Source: Rhizophagus irregularis
Taxonomy: Eukaryota > Glomeromycota > Glomeromycetes > Glomerales > Glomeraceae
Reading direction: 5' to 3'
Length of the DNA stretch: 64,000 bases
NCBI RefSeq assembly: GCF_026210795.1
Contig: NC_089459.1
Span: 806,001 to 870,000 of the forward strand
Numbering within the stretch: position 1 is the stretch's first letter; each line of letters opens with the position of its first letter. The notes under the pieces are model-generated. The model had not been told where the DNA came from. It was given only the letters and a program-made list of their open reading frames with translations, and made no database searches. This document shows, piece after piece, positions 45,300 to 56,497 of the stretch. Both the position numbers and the translations under genes were made by a program.

Positions 45300-45465
45300 A
45301 TTTATAAAACTTAAAATATGTTATTATTTATAAAACTTAAAATATGTTATTATTTATAAAACTTAAAATATGTTATTATCTATAAAACTTAAAATATGTT
45401 ATTATCTAAAAATATGTTATTGTCAATAAAACTTAATACTTTAAAACTTAAAATATGTTATATAT
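45300..45465 (+). repeat. 28-bp tandem repeat at the 3' end of the BTB-TLDc gene
   Basis: Units of TATAAAACTTAAAATATG followed by TTATTATTTA recur about five times, the first four nearly perfectly and the later ones truncated. The array ends 6 bp from the stop codon of the minus-strand gene, so it would lie in that gene's 3' UTR. Confidence 0.85.
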
Positions 45466-45470
45466 TTATA

Positions 45471-46940
45471 TTATTTTTTAATAATAACTTGAAATACTTC
45501 ATAATCATCTACCATAAAAATTGATGGTAAATTAATCTTTGAATAAGAAGAAGAAGCTGATATACTACTTATCCAAGTACCATCAGAATTACAACCTAAA
45601 TCAATACCAATACCAAAAAATGGACCATAACCTAAACCACAATGTATAGAATATTGATCACCTTTACTATAACCTACTTTTGAAGAATTAAGATTCATTC
45701 TATTCTTAAAAGAAAATAAAAAACTATCTCTTGTTGATTTCCATAAACCACTAGTATTCCATTCTAATGGATTATAACCTCCAACTATTTCTTCAGAATG
45801 TTTAATCTTTGCAATAACTATAGTAGGACCTTTATTATCACATGCTTCATGAAATGCTGAAATTAATTCACCATTTCTACTAGAACGATAAAGTAATTTA
45901 AAATCATAAGGAATATTTGTTAAATTATAATAAAAAGATTCTTTTTTATCAATCCAACTAGAAAAAATAGCAAAATGTTGAGATTTAATTATAGTTGAAG
46001 TACATCTAGGAAGTTGTTTAATAAATGGTTTTTTATCTAATTTTTGATAATCAAAAATATTATTAATTAAATCATTTGGTAATAAATCTTTATAAGGATA
46101 TACTTTTGAACGAAAATCTTCAGGAGATATATAATGAAATCTAATTAAAGGAATAAATCTATATAATCTTCTTTCCATTACAATAAAATCATTTTTTCCC
46201 CAAGTTTTAATATCTTGTTGAATAATAGGATTTTGACCACATGCCCATTTTAATAAATTATCCCAAAGAATGATTTCATTACTAACATTAAGATCATCTC
46301 GTTTTAGAAATGATTCTAAAATAGTAGGATTAAAGGTAAGAAATTTAGAACTTCCAAATAAATAATCTGGATGATCACAAATATGTCGAAGACATAAATC
46401 CCATAATTGATTAAAAGAATTTTTTTGATAAATTGATTCAATAACTTCAATAATATTATTAAGAATAAATTTACGATGTTTTTTAATTAAAATTTCTTGA
46501 ATGTAATCACTCAAAGGGTTAAGACCAAATTCATCTGATGGTATTAAGAGGGCTAATATTTCATTAGGTTTTAATTTTAATAAATCAACACATCCAAAAT
46601 ACATATATCTAAGAAAAATAAATTAATTAATTAATTTAATTAATTAATTATAAAAAAAATATAAAAGATAATTTCAAAATACTCAAAAATACCTTAAAAG
46701 AACTTCAAAAGTTTTTGGAGAATTATTTAATTTTATAATAAAATAACCATCCTTCTTTTGAATGCCTTTTTCAAAAGAAATTTTAAAGAATTCAGACTGA
46801 GTTTTTAATATTAAAGAATGAGCATGAAATTCTTTCACATTTGGGTTTTCACCGGTATAAATTTTTACATCATAATCTATTCCAGTTTCATAAAGTTTTT
46901 TATAATGAGCAACTATTTCTTCACAAAATTTTTTAACCAT
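45471..46940 (-). CDS. BTB-BACK-TLDc protein
   Basis: The exons are 46693-46940 and 45471-46608 (84-nt intron), 461 residues in all. The BTB domain (about 20-85) shows YDVKIYTGE and FHAHSLILKTQSEFF, ending LRYMYFGCVDL across the intron. A BACK-like helical region follows (about 110-240: WDLCLRHICDHPDYLFGS, LKRDDLNV). The C-terminal TLDc domain (about 280-460) shows SRNGELISAFHEACDNKGPT, GGYNPLEW and GYGPFFGIG. BTB-TLDc proteins are greatly expanded in Rhizophagus and may be CUL3 adaptors; substrates are unknown. Confidence 0.92.
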
Positions 46941-48939
46941 AATGAAAAAAAGAAAATTAAAATTCTGTAATGAATTTTTTTTTTTAACGACTTAACAAAA
47001 AAAGATGACATTTATAATTTATTATATTAAAGGATTTTCTTATCATGAATTTATATCACATATATTATAATAATAGTTTTCATATGTTAATATGTGGGAT
47101 ATTTAGGTTAGTATCATGCTTATCGGTATTTTATCGTCAAAAATGACCATCAATAAATAGGATGAATTAAAAATTCAATAGATTAAAAGAGTGATTCGAC
47201 TGAATGGTCGACTTGAATTTTTAATTCAATATGAAAAATTCGGGAGCCAAGTCTATAATATGTCTAAATACAACGTAAAAGTTCTAACTTCTATTTTAGC
47301 TGAAAAGAAAGAAAAAAAAATACGTAAAGATCGATTAGATCAAAACAAAATTTATGATTAAAATAAGATAAAATAACCATTTTGAATCTATCACCTAAAG
47401 ATTTTTTTTTAGTATAACCAAAAAAAAAAATAATAATATAAATATTTTTTTTTTTTTTTTTTTTGTATTCATATTCTATATCTTATATTATTTGACATTT
47501 CCTTTTTATGATCTGCATGTTAATTTACTGTTGTTCATTGTTTGATATTTTACATTTGTAACGTGAGGGGTTCGGAGGATTTGATTGGTTGTGCATGTAA
47601 ATGCATGTAAATTAGTTTTGTGACATGTTTGTATTAAAAATTTATATCTTACTAAATTTAAAATAAAATTTTTTTTTTTTATATAATTAGAAATGTTCAT
47701 TATAAATTATTAAAATTATTTGTAAATCCGATGAAAAAGATCCAAGTGAATATTAATAATAATCACGTTATCACGTTATTAATCACGATTTTAATTTTTT
47801 TTTCGACGAAAAATCATTTAGAAATGATCGTCAACAACTTTTTATCTGCGGTTGATCAGCTAACCTTCGGCAAAACTTTATTATTCTAAAACTTAAGGAA
47901 CTTAAAGTTTATCCGTAATTTAATACGTAATGGTTAATTTCGGAATTTGTTACTTCCACGATATAAATAAAATAAATATAATCTTCAATATCATTGTTAA
48001 AATAAAGTAAATAATATGAAACGTGTCAGAAACCTTTTTAGTGTAACATATATATTTTATATTATATCATCATTTTTTTTTTTTTTATTACGACTTTACT
48101 ATTTATTTTGATATCTGACAAATGATAAAATAAAAAGTGATACAAACAATTTTAATTGGTTCTTTTTCATTCCCCAATCCAGTATTTTTTTTTTTCTATA
48201 AAGCTTTCTAACGCGCCTCTTGATTTACCCGATTTATTACTAGGAAGAAAGAAGGTCAAATGATATCAATGATACTCAAATTCTCTTTAGGTTATATACA
48301 ATAATATAATTCATACCATTATTATTATATAAAAGATAAATGCAGATTTTATAATTACTAATGAGAGATCGTAAGGTTTAAAATTTTAGTAATAATGATC
48401 TTTGATTTACTTTTTCTTTTGATTTACTTAAAAGGAACATTATACTTTTGTTTTCATTATATTAATATTTGTACCAATGATATGAATTAAAAATTACTAT
48501 ATTTAATATTAAAATGTCGCGAATTTTAATTAATTTATATAAATATTTTGTTTCCTATAAATCACATCATATTTTTTTTTTTACGATTTCTTATATAGAA
48601 GTTATTTCAACCGAAAAAAAACTTACCCATTTGGGATAATTAAATTCCCTGTGATACTCGATTCTCGGTGTTTTAATTTTCTAAAAACATGGAATTTCTT
48701 TAACAGATTGTCCCGTTCGACAACCGATTGGTTAAAATATTTAATTTTTATTGTAATAATAAAAATAAATTTCTTAATATGGAGAAAAAAAAAACTAATT
48801 TATAAAAAAAAAAAAACTTTTGAAATCTTTGAAAGATTTAAATGATTTAAATAACCGAAGTGAAATCATTAAAATCAAAAATTATCCACAAATTTTTTAT
48901 TTGAAAAAAAAAAAATATAAAAATATAAAAAAAAAAATA
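46941..48939. other. Intergenic, no gene recognised
   Basis: Two kilobases of AT-rich DNA with long poly-T runs (such as near 47445-47465). The short frames at 47506-47700 and 48651-48845 show no domains. Confidence 0.4.
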
Positions 48940-49050
48940 TATATATATATAATACTGTATACATATATATATCACAATATATATATATATATATATACAT
49001 CACATATATATATATTAAATATATATATATATATTATTTATTTATAAAAT
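48940..49050. repeat. (AT)n microsatellite cluster upstream of an ORF
   Basis: Repeated ATATATAT runs are interrupted by ACATCACAT-like spacers and end about 10 bp before the ATG at 49060. This would be the core promoter or 5' UTR of the next gene. Confidence 0.75.
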
Positions 49051-49059
49051 TTATTAAAA

Positions 49060-49653
49060 ATGGATCATAACAAACTTTATAATAAGTTCGTTAAGGAAAT
49101 TGAAAAATTGATTCAATTAAAAAATGTTCATATAACAACAAATAATAACATTTTTTCCGTATCATTAAATATGGAAGACGATGTGGATCGAAAGGCTGTT
49201 GTTAATGGGATCGTTCAAGCTATTCAAAGTAAAACTGAAAAAAATTTATACGTTAAATTTGAAAATTTATTCCGTTTTTATAATGTTATGAATCAATATA
49301 AAATAAAATTCAATCAAGAAAATGGAAAAAAAGTTAAACAAAAATTAATGAATGATATTAATTTAAAAGGAAATTATAAGGTTATAAGAAAAACCATTAG
49401 AATTTATCACTTTTTTAATTGTCAAAAATTATGTGGAATCGATGATGCTTATAAATATTGTCAGATTTCACCTCGTGAATTTGATATATTAAGTGATGAA
49501 AAATGGACTACTTTGGCTGCTAAATATGATTTTAAGGAGGATTATGATAAGGATTATTTATATTGGCAAGTAAGAAATAGGAAAAGGAAAGAAAAAGAAG
49601 AAAGTGAAGTAAGTGAAGAAAGTGATAAAACTATATCAGATTTAGATGAATAA
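49060..49653 (+). CDS. Hypothetical protein, 197 residues, single exon
   Basis: The ATG frame has no intron. The product is highly charged. The first ~95 residues (KLIQLKNVHITTNNNIFSVS, MEDDVDRKAVVNGIVQAI) may form a small alpha/beta fold. A middle segment has FFNCQKLCGIDDAYKYCQIS, and a helical segment includes DKDYLYWQVRNRKRKEKE. The tail is acidic and serine-rich (ESEVSEESDKTISDLDE), with a possible nuclear signal in RKRKEKE. I do not recognise the family. Codon use resembles neighbouring genes, and the length argues for a real gene. Confidence 0.6.
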   Translation: MDHNKLYNKFVKEIEKLIQLKNVHITTNNNIFSVSLNMEDDVDRKAVVNGIVQAIQSKTEKNLYVKFENLFRFYNVMNQYKIKFNQENGKKVKQKLMNDINLKGNYKVIRKTIRIYHFFNCQKLCGIDDAYKYCQISPREFDILSDEKWTTLAAKYDFKEDYDKDYLYWQVRNRKRKEKEESEVSEESDKTISDLDE

Positions 49654-50660
49654 TTAAAGTTATAATATGATATTTAGATTATAATATATGATATATATAT
49701 ACAATAGTATATATGATTGATATACAGAATATACGGATAGTACAGATATAGTACACATTAAGTTTTTTTTAAGTTTGATATGTATTACGGGATTATAATT
49801 AGATAAAGATTTTTAAATTACGATTTTTTTTTTATGTAATATTTAAGCTTTGATGTAACTTTTTTTTATGAAATCAATAAAAAAAAAAACGCAATTGACG
49901 CGATCATTATTATATTTTCCGTGATTCCGACTTTTCCGACTTCATATAAATTAATGCATTTGTAATAAAATTAATAAAACTGCATTTACATAATATGACG
50001 TAATATAAAAATTAAAAGATGAAACTAATAATAAATTGATATACCCGTATATATAAATAAATACATTGATTCAAGTTAGTATAACTTTTTTGAATTTCTT
50101 TTTTTTTGGGGGGCTTGGGTTCTTGCATTTTTTTTCGCGTTGAAAATATTGTTTTGAAATATTTATTATATATTCGCTCTCTACACTTGCATTTTTTTCG
50201 CGTTGAAAATATATTTTATTTTAAAGTATACGGATCTTCAAAACTTTACTTTCTCAACTTTCCCTTATAGGGAGAAATTCCGTGAGTGCCACGTTGCAAC
50301 GTTGATCAATCATGATCGATCAACCAACCGGTCACAAACTAGCATCTTTTTTTAATAACTTTATACAATTAACAGTTAATACAATTACTAATTTACTATA
50401 CTTCATATGCACGTGATTTATTTAATAACCGATATACTTGATATACTTGTAATGTAATATTAATTATCGTTAGTAAAAAATCTTTATTTAATATAATTGT
50501 TATTAAGATTATCTATTAATATTATGAATATCAAATATAAATTGTATGCCGGTCTATATAATTCTTTATTACATAATGCAATATCCTATGTATACTTATT
50601 TTTAACTTCCAATAATAGCAATTAGTGTTGCAGGTAATTTCTTTTTTTATTCTAAACTTC
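49654..50660. other. Intergenic, no gene recognised
   Basis: AT-rich, with an AATAAAAA signal near 49876. Between 50100 and 50220 the motif TTTTTTTCGCGTTGAAAATAT occurs twice (imperfect direct repeat). Confidence 0.4.
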
Positions 50661-50667
50661 ATAAAAA

Positions 50668-50712
50668 CCCTTAAACACCTTAAACACCTTAAACACCTTA
50701 ATAACCTTAGAC
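50668..50712 (+). repeat. 9-bp tandem repeat (TTAAACACC)
   Basis: About five units, the first three perfect and then drifting to TTAATAACC and TTAGACCCC. The array lies about 90 bp downstream of the Argonaute stop. Confidence 0.75.
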
Positions 50713-50800
50713 CCCGCACCGCGCCTTTAATTTTTTTTATTCACTTTTTTTTTTTTATCATCATTTCTTCACAAATTATTTTTCCAAATTTTTTTTTGTT

Positions 50801-53512
50801 TCACATAAAATACATTGGATAATTTTTGAGATTTCTGTGCACGTTTGGTAAATATATATTCCCCCTATGTGTTGTCAAATACATTTTCGCCCGGGCACAA
50901 GTTAAATGAGCGTAATATGTAGGTGCTGGAATACTGACACTGGATGTGGACCGTTGAAAGTTATAACATAATGTATTACTTAGACCTTGAAATTCATCTA
51001 TTGTTAATTTTATATCATCATGAAGAATAGTATAATGAGATGGTCGCGCTGTTCCTTGATTTGCAAAGTGTGATTGGAGGTAAAAATCATTAAGTGTAGG
51101 ATGTGTGATTTTTTTGTCAACAATTGTTCCAACAAGACAATTTCCATTCTTATCTGCTTCCATCCTATTTTTGGGATCTACTGGGAAAATTCTCGTATGA
51201 TGCCGTTTACCGACGACTGAAAAAATGATCTTTGGTTCATAACCTTGCCGGAACAATCTACATGCTTCTCTAATCTTTGGAAGTTCCCACCTGAGAACTC
51301 GTTCAAATTGGGATTCGCTAACACCATCACGATACATAATAATGCATGGTGGGAGTGTTATTACTTCGTTATTCTTGACTCTACTTCTTCTCTTCTGATA
51401 ATCGCAATATTCCCTCAAGATTTCTTTAATCAATTTATCAATTTCAAGAATTTCTTCCTTTCCGGAACGCTCTTGATCCTGATATTTTGTAATGAACCGA
51501 CCGGCTTGATTATCAAGTGATCCAACAACTGCACAGATGGATTTACCATTCTTATCTTTTGGATGAGTTACATCAGCACCAAGAAAGAGTACTTCTTCTC
51601 CACTAGGAAGTCGTAATTTATCTTCTGGTAAAATAGAGTTTACTCCTCCAAGTTTAAGATTGATTTTCATAGCAAGGTTGGCACAATATTGAGGACTGCG
51701 AAAATTTTTCCTAGAATCTACGCTTACACATTGAGAAAGACAACCTATTTCAGTATCCATAACTCGTTTGATGGTTTCGTAAAGTTCGGTATTGATTGGT
51801 GACTTTTCACCGGGAATAATGAAGATTATCAATTGAGGTGGCCTTCTAAGTATATCTCTTGCATCTTCATAAGCTTGTTTCACGACATTAGGTCCCTTAT
51901 TATAGTATTGGAGATATTGAATTTCCGGCCTATTTCTTGCTATACTCATCCCTTGTGATTCACATTGTCTTGCGAGATTTTCGATAAAATTAATAACTTC
52001 TCCTTTGGGCATCCATTTACTTTGTTCAAAAATCACTACATGCCAAAATTCGAGGCGTTCCCCACTTTCGACAAACTTGACATCTTTGAGATTCCATTGT
52101 CCATTGTTAGGTTTCATGATTTTTCCTGCATATTTAACATCCGTAGATTTAATTACACGTGCATCCACTTTGGCCAAATTTGGATCAACTTTCATTCCAA
52201 CGCCAGTAGGATCATTCTGTAATTGTAATATTTCTTTAGCTCCTCTGATCGTTTCTTGTTCATTTATGGAAGGTTTAAACTTTGCAAGCAAAATTATTTC
52301 TCCTCTTTGTTTTCCAGACAACTTCTTATTGCTATAACGTTGTCCTTCAATAATTTTACAGAATTCGACTGGCCATGCAATACTTGTGTCATCGTCAGTC
52401 ATTAATTCAACAAAAAGTCTTGATGAAGCCTTAAGTTTATATCTTTCCCTAAAATATCTTTCAAGTGGAAATGTTTCTTCCGAATCTGCTCTTGGCTTAT
52501 ATCTAAAACGATTTACTTTGGTAGCAGCTAGAAGCCTTCTAATACGTCTCCCAGTTTGGATAGGTTCCAGGTGTAGAGGTTTAACAAGTAGTCCTTTGAG
52601 TATTTCGTTAATTTTCTTCAGTTGAAAAGCATTAATTTCATTAGGAATGTTTTGATACTTTGGAAAAAAACATTGGAAAAGAAATTCTTCCAAATTTAAT
52701 GGTTGATAGAAAGTGGTGTATGTTGGATTCACATTTATGAACAAGCTTCCCTGGCCTGGCCTTACGGTTGAGAACCATCCGAGACACAATTCAACACCAC
52801 CATTAATATTTTTCTTATTTTCTTTGTTATAGATTGAACTATTGCCGGATTGAATATATTTTTCATTTTCCATCCCCACTTTATGGATCAGAGAGTTGAG
52901 AACGTTAAAAGCTTCGTCGCTAAAAAATTCCCACTCAAATTCTTCTCCATTAATGTACTTATTTATTTGAGTTAGCTCGATGATAGTGTCTAAACGGTTA
53001 ATGATTACTTTATATCGAGTGGGTTCTCCATCAAGATTTTGTAAATTTGCAATACTAATTTCTTCCTTTACGACTGCCTTTACATCTTTCACTTTATCAA
53101 ATCCCAGATAACTCGTTGTGTAGAGGGTAGAGCCACCATCATATGCGTAAACTACTTTATGAAACCAATCCTCCATTTCTAAACTAAGTTCTTTAAGAAC
53201 TCTGCGTCGAATACTTTTGCCATAGTCTGACCTTTCCCTCTTGACGTCAACTTCAATGTCCTTATCAATAGGGTTGATCTCAATATTATACTTGAAAAAT
53301 TTGTTGTATTTGGAGATATTTGTCACCTCAAAGCTATTGACTTTCACTTCAACATGTCTTCCCACTTTTCCGTATCCATCACCATATTCTTTTCGTGTAA
53401 GAATAGGAACAGGAGGCTCGTTTGGGTCCCTAATTTCGGGTTGAGTCTCTATTTCTTTCAATTTTTCTTTCACCTTTTCGTTTACCCTTCTTCTTACTCT
53501 TTCATTTGACAT
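50801..53512 (-). CDS. AGO: Argonaute, intronless, with intact slicer residues
   Basis: A single frame of 903 residues from ATG 53512; the frame extends upstream only through a TTG and a poly-Lys stretch. Order: basic N-terminus, N domain, linker, PAZ (about 265-390), MID (about 490-620, with PPQLIIFIIPG) and PIWI (about 630-903). The PIWI catalytic tetrad is complete: Asp647 in LGADVTHP, Glu687 in GKEEILE, Asp729 in YRDGVSESQF and His826 in RPSHY. SVSIPAPTYYAHL is present, and the C-terminus is MYFM instead of the usual MYFA-type end. It should bind small RNAs and cleave targets. AM fungi have an enlarged Argonaute set, and lack of introns suggests a retroposed or streamlined member. Confidence 0.95.
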   Translation of the reverse strand: MSNERVRRRVNEKVKEKLKEIETQPEIRDPNEPPVPILTRKEYGDGYGKVGRHVEVKVNSFEVTNISKYNKFFKYNIEINPIDKDIEVDVKRERSDYGKSIRRRVLKELSLEMEDWFHKVVYAYDGGSTLYTTSYLGFDKVKDVKAVVKEEISIANLQNLDGEPTRYKVIINRLDTIIELTQINKYINGEEFEWEFFSDEAFNVLNSLIHKVGMENEKYIQSGNSSIYNKENKKNINGGVELCLGWFSTVRPGQGSLFINVNPTYTTFYQPLNLEEFLFQCFFPKYQNIPNEINAFQLKKINEILKGLLVKPLHLEPIQTGRRIRRLLAATKVNRFRYKPRADSEETFPLERYFRERYKLKASSRLFVELMTDDDTSIAWPVEFCKIIEGQRYSNKKLSGKQRGEIILLAKFKPSINEQETIRGAKEILQLQNDPTGVGMKVDPNLAKVDARVIKSTDVKYAGKIMKPNNGQWNLKDVKFVESGERLEFWHVVIFEQSKWMPKGEVINFIENLARQCESQGMSIARNRPEIQYLQYYNKGPNVVKQAYEDARDILRRPPQLIIFIIPGEKSPINTELYETIKRVMDTEIGCLSQCVSVDSRKNFRSPQYCANLAMKINLKLGGVNSILPEDKLRLPSGEEVLFLGADVTHPKDKNGKSICAVVGSLDNQAGRFITKYQDQERSGKEEILEIDKLIKEILREYCDYQKRRSRVKNNEVITLPPCIIMYRDGVSESQFERVLRWELPKIREACRLFRQGYEPKIIFSVVGKRHHTRIFPVDPKNRMEADKNGNCLVGTIVDKKITHPTLNDFYLQSHFANQGTARPSHYTILHDDIKLTIDEFQGLSNTLCYNFQRSTSSVSIPAPTYYAHLTCARAKMYLTTHRGNIYLPNVHRNLKNYPMYFM

Positions 53513-53574
53513 GGTTTTTTTTTTCAAATTATGTAACAAAATTTTTGGGAATTTTTAAGGTGGGGAGGTAGGTA

Positions 53575-53584
53575 CTTTTATATA
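53575..53584 (-). promoter_or_regulatory. TATA box of the Argonaute gene
   Basis: On the minus strand TATATAAAAG lies 62 bp before the ATG at 53512, followed by a GTACCTACCTCCCCACC stretch. It is a good core promoter and supports the start chosen. Confidence 0.6.
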
Positions 53585-54866
53585 AGCAGTATGAGCAGTG
53601 TGTTACGCTTTGGGCTGAACAATAGGACCAAAATTAGCATTGTCCGGAGATTTTGCCCCATTATGATGACGGCATATACTGCTTAAAATTGTGTCCAAAA
53701 AAGTGAAAACAATTGAACAATTATAATTTAGAGTAATTGAAAAATCATCAATTAAAGCCATGTCTCAAAATAATAAAAGGAAATATTAGATACATAGAAG
53801 TTGGATAAATCATTTATCGATTTTTATTTTTTTCTCATTTTTATTTTTTTCTTTTTTTTCTCTTTTCCTTTTCATTTGAATGATTAATAATAAATGAGTT
53901 TTTCCATTGGGAACACAAATTCGTGTTGATCGACAAAATAAACTACCCCTGAATAAATAATAATAAAAGGCCAGCAAATTAAAAAAAGATTTCAATATTA
54001 ATCGTACTGCAATTTCCAAATTATAATTTTACCAAAGAAACGAACAAACGAACAAAAAAATAAATGAACAAAGAAATAAATGAACAATATATCTTAAAAT
54101 ATCTTGAAAAGCATTTCTAGATTTCTAAAATGGAATTTGCCGGATATAAACGACAAAAGGTTGTTGGCTTAGTAACGTGTTATGATGATAGTCAGCAGAA
54201 AAATCTCATGATAATAATGATATGGCGCAGGTCGTACAAGATCATCGTTTTTTTGGCTAAATACAAAATTGCGTCATTAGTATATACTTCTTAATTCTCA
54301 AATAGGTGATGTAATTTTTCTGGTTTTTTTTTCTTAAAAAAAAAAAATTAAAAAAGCCAAAATAAAAATATTATACTTGATATGAACAATTATGTTATTT
54401 GTTAGTTACATGTGGATTAGATCACAAGGCATAAATCTTTCATTCAAAAGACTAAATATGATATATTCTTTCCATATATAGAATTTAATTTATCTAAATA
54501 TGAAGAACGATAGCAAAACTTCGTTATTCTCATTAATCCTCTAAAATGGAAATGAATCAAAGAGAATTAGGGGGCATCGTGCATTGAATGATTTAAATCT
54601 AATCAATCATCTCAAAAATACTTTTTTTAAAAAAAGTTCTAATCCATATTAATCGAATTATTGATGTACCATCGGTTCTTTTTCTAGAAATCATCCATAT
54701 TAAGGCAATTTTTTCGGTTTGTATAAAATTTATGTGGGTAACTTGGGTAACATAATTGGAAATTTAACTGGTTTTAACTTGTTCTCTTTCGCTTATTTGT
54801 TTTGCCAAAGTCAAAAACCCATAATCCAACTTTTCAATATAAATAACTGGACTCCAATTTTTCTTT
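53585..54866. other. Intergenic between the divergent Argonaute and Myb-like genes
   Basis: AT-rich, with no gene recognised. The short frame at 53810-54019 is a low-complexity Lys/Asn artefact. Confidence 0.4.
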
Positions 54867-54953
54867 TTTTGCTTTTCCTTTTTGCTTTTCTTTTATCGCT
54901 TTTCTTTTATCGCTTTTCTTTTTTCGCTTTTCTTTTATCGCTTTTCTTTAAAA
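54867..54953 (+). repeat. Pyrimidine-rich tandem repeat just upstream of the Myb-like gene
   Basis: About six 14-bp units of CTTTTCTTTTATCG with CTTTTCCTTTTTG variants end in a poly-A run 10 bp before the ATG at 54963. Confidence 0.8.
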
Positions 54954-54962
54954 AAAAAAAAG

Positions 54963-55891
54963 ATGCCCCGATTATTTGATCCATATGTAAGTAATTAAGT
55001 AATTGGAACGGACAATTTTCGTATTAATCTTTTTTCCTAACTTTTTTTTTCTTTTTTCCTTTTTTTTTTTTAGAATGAAAAAATTATTAGAGAATTTATG
55101 TTAGAAAATCCTAACCATCCAAGTCCATTCGCAGAATTAAGTAGAAAGATACCATTTAATAACAAACAAATTAGTCATCAGTAATTATTATTTTTTTTTT
55201 TTAATATATAAATAAATTTTTTTTTCTAATCTCTATATTACTATACATATTTATATAAAGTCTTTTTTTTTTTTTTTTTTTTGTAAAATTTGTAAATTTT
55301 TTTTTTTAGTTGGAATGATAAACTTAATCCTCTACGTATGTATAAAAATATAATATACTGTATATCTGATATATAAAATTATGATTTTTTAAAATTGTTA
55401 AAATAAATTATATATTTTTTTTTTTATTTCTTTGATTAGTTTGTCCTGATCCTCTTTCTGATATCGAAAGAATTTTTATTCATAATTGGGCTAGAAACAA
55501 TCAACAAAATGGTACTTATAATTGGAAACATTGTCAAAGTGAAATGAGGATAACTTTTAATAAGTTACATTCTACAAATAAAATAAAAAATGCTTGGAAT
55601 TCCGAACAAAAACGACTTGCACGTGAAGTTGGAAATGAAATTGGAATTTCTGTTCAAACTACAACTACATTCATATCATCATCATCTTTATCAATTAATT
55701 TGATGAATAATAATAATAATGAAGTCGAATATTTTACTAGAACATCTATTTCATCACTTTTGACTGTTAATGATGATATCATACTTTCATCTCCTCCATC
55801 TCCTATTGAACCTTATTTTAGACCTGATCTAACAAAAAATGACAGAAATTATCTTTTAAATATAACTTTTGGATATTGGAAATATCATTAA
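54963..55891 (+). CDS. Myb/SANT-like DNA-binding protein
   Basis: Four exons (54963-54986, 55074-55180, 55310-55335, 55440-55891) join to 202 residues; two are tiny, so only the last is obvious as a frame. Two Myb-like repeats are visible. The first is about residues 6-55 (NEKIIREFMLENPNHPSPF, LSRKIPFNNKQISHHWNDKL). The second is about 60-115 (SDIERIFIHNWARNN, YNWKHCQSEM, KNAWNSEQKRLAREV). A Ser/Asn-rich tail follows. The tryptophan spacing supports an R2R3-like fold binding DNA. This family recurs in Rhizophagus; targets are unknown. The introns carry poly-T tracts of up to ~20 nt at their 3' ends. Confidence 0.82.
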
Positions 55892-56332
55892 ATTATTAAA
55901 TTAGAATTTTAGTATTTATGAAACGTGAATTTTCTTTTTTTTTTATTCGCTTACGAAGAAATCATTCATTTCACATTTTTACACGGATAAAATCATCATT
56001 TGTATATGTATTTTTATTTTGTCATATTTGTAGATACTTAAAAAATATTTTTTTGTATCATCTTGTAAAATATTGACAATTCATCATGTCAGTCTATTTT
56101 ATTAAATAAATCATTACTTTCAAAAAGTGTACTTTAGTAAAAATTCAACTTTCTTAATACTAATAAAGATGTAATGATATTCAATTATCAACTATAAATT
56201 AACTAATACTTTCAAATTAACATCCTCTTTTTCTCCATAGTCTCTTTGTTACAATTCCTTATTTAAATTTCCAATCAGATCATATTCAATAAATTGTCTT
56301 TTCTCCCTTTGATTTATAAGGTAAACAAAAGT
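55892..56332. other. Intergenic
   Basis: AT-rich, with AATAAA-like signals near 56104. No gene seen. Confidence 0.4.
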
Positions 56333-56497
56333 CCTTCCAGCATAATCTATATTGCGTATCAACTGCTGGTTGCTCACCTTATTAACGTATCCTTCCAGCA
56401 TAATCTTTATTGCGTATCAACTGCTGGTTGCTCACCTTATTAACGTATCCTTCCAGCATAATCTTTATTGCGTACCACCTGTTGGTTGTTCGCCTTA
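56333..56497 (+). repeat. 58-bp tandem repeat, about 2.8 copies
   Basis: Copies start at 56333, 56391 and 56449; the first two differ at one position and the third drifts near its end. Each unit contains CCAGCA and TGCTGG about 20 bp apart, so each can form a hairpin. Confidence 0.9.

Noticed and set aside
53513-53539. Longer Argonaute start with a poly-Lys stretch
   Set aside because: The codon is TTG; ATG 53512 is correctly spaced from a TATA box.
54719-54979. 86-codon frame ending in Phe/Leu repeats
   Set aside because: It is a translation of the pyrimidine-rich tandem repeat upstream of the Myb-like gene and has no domain.
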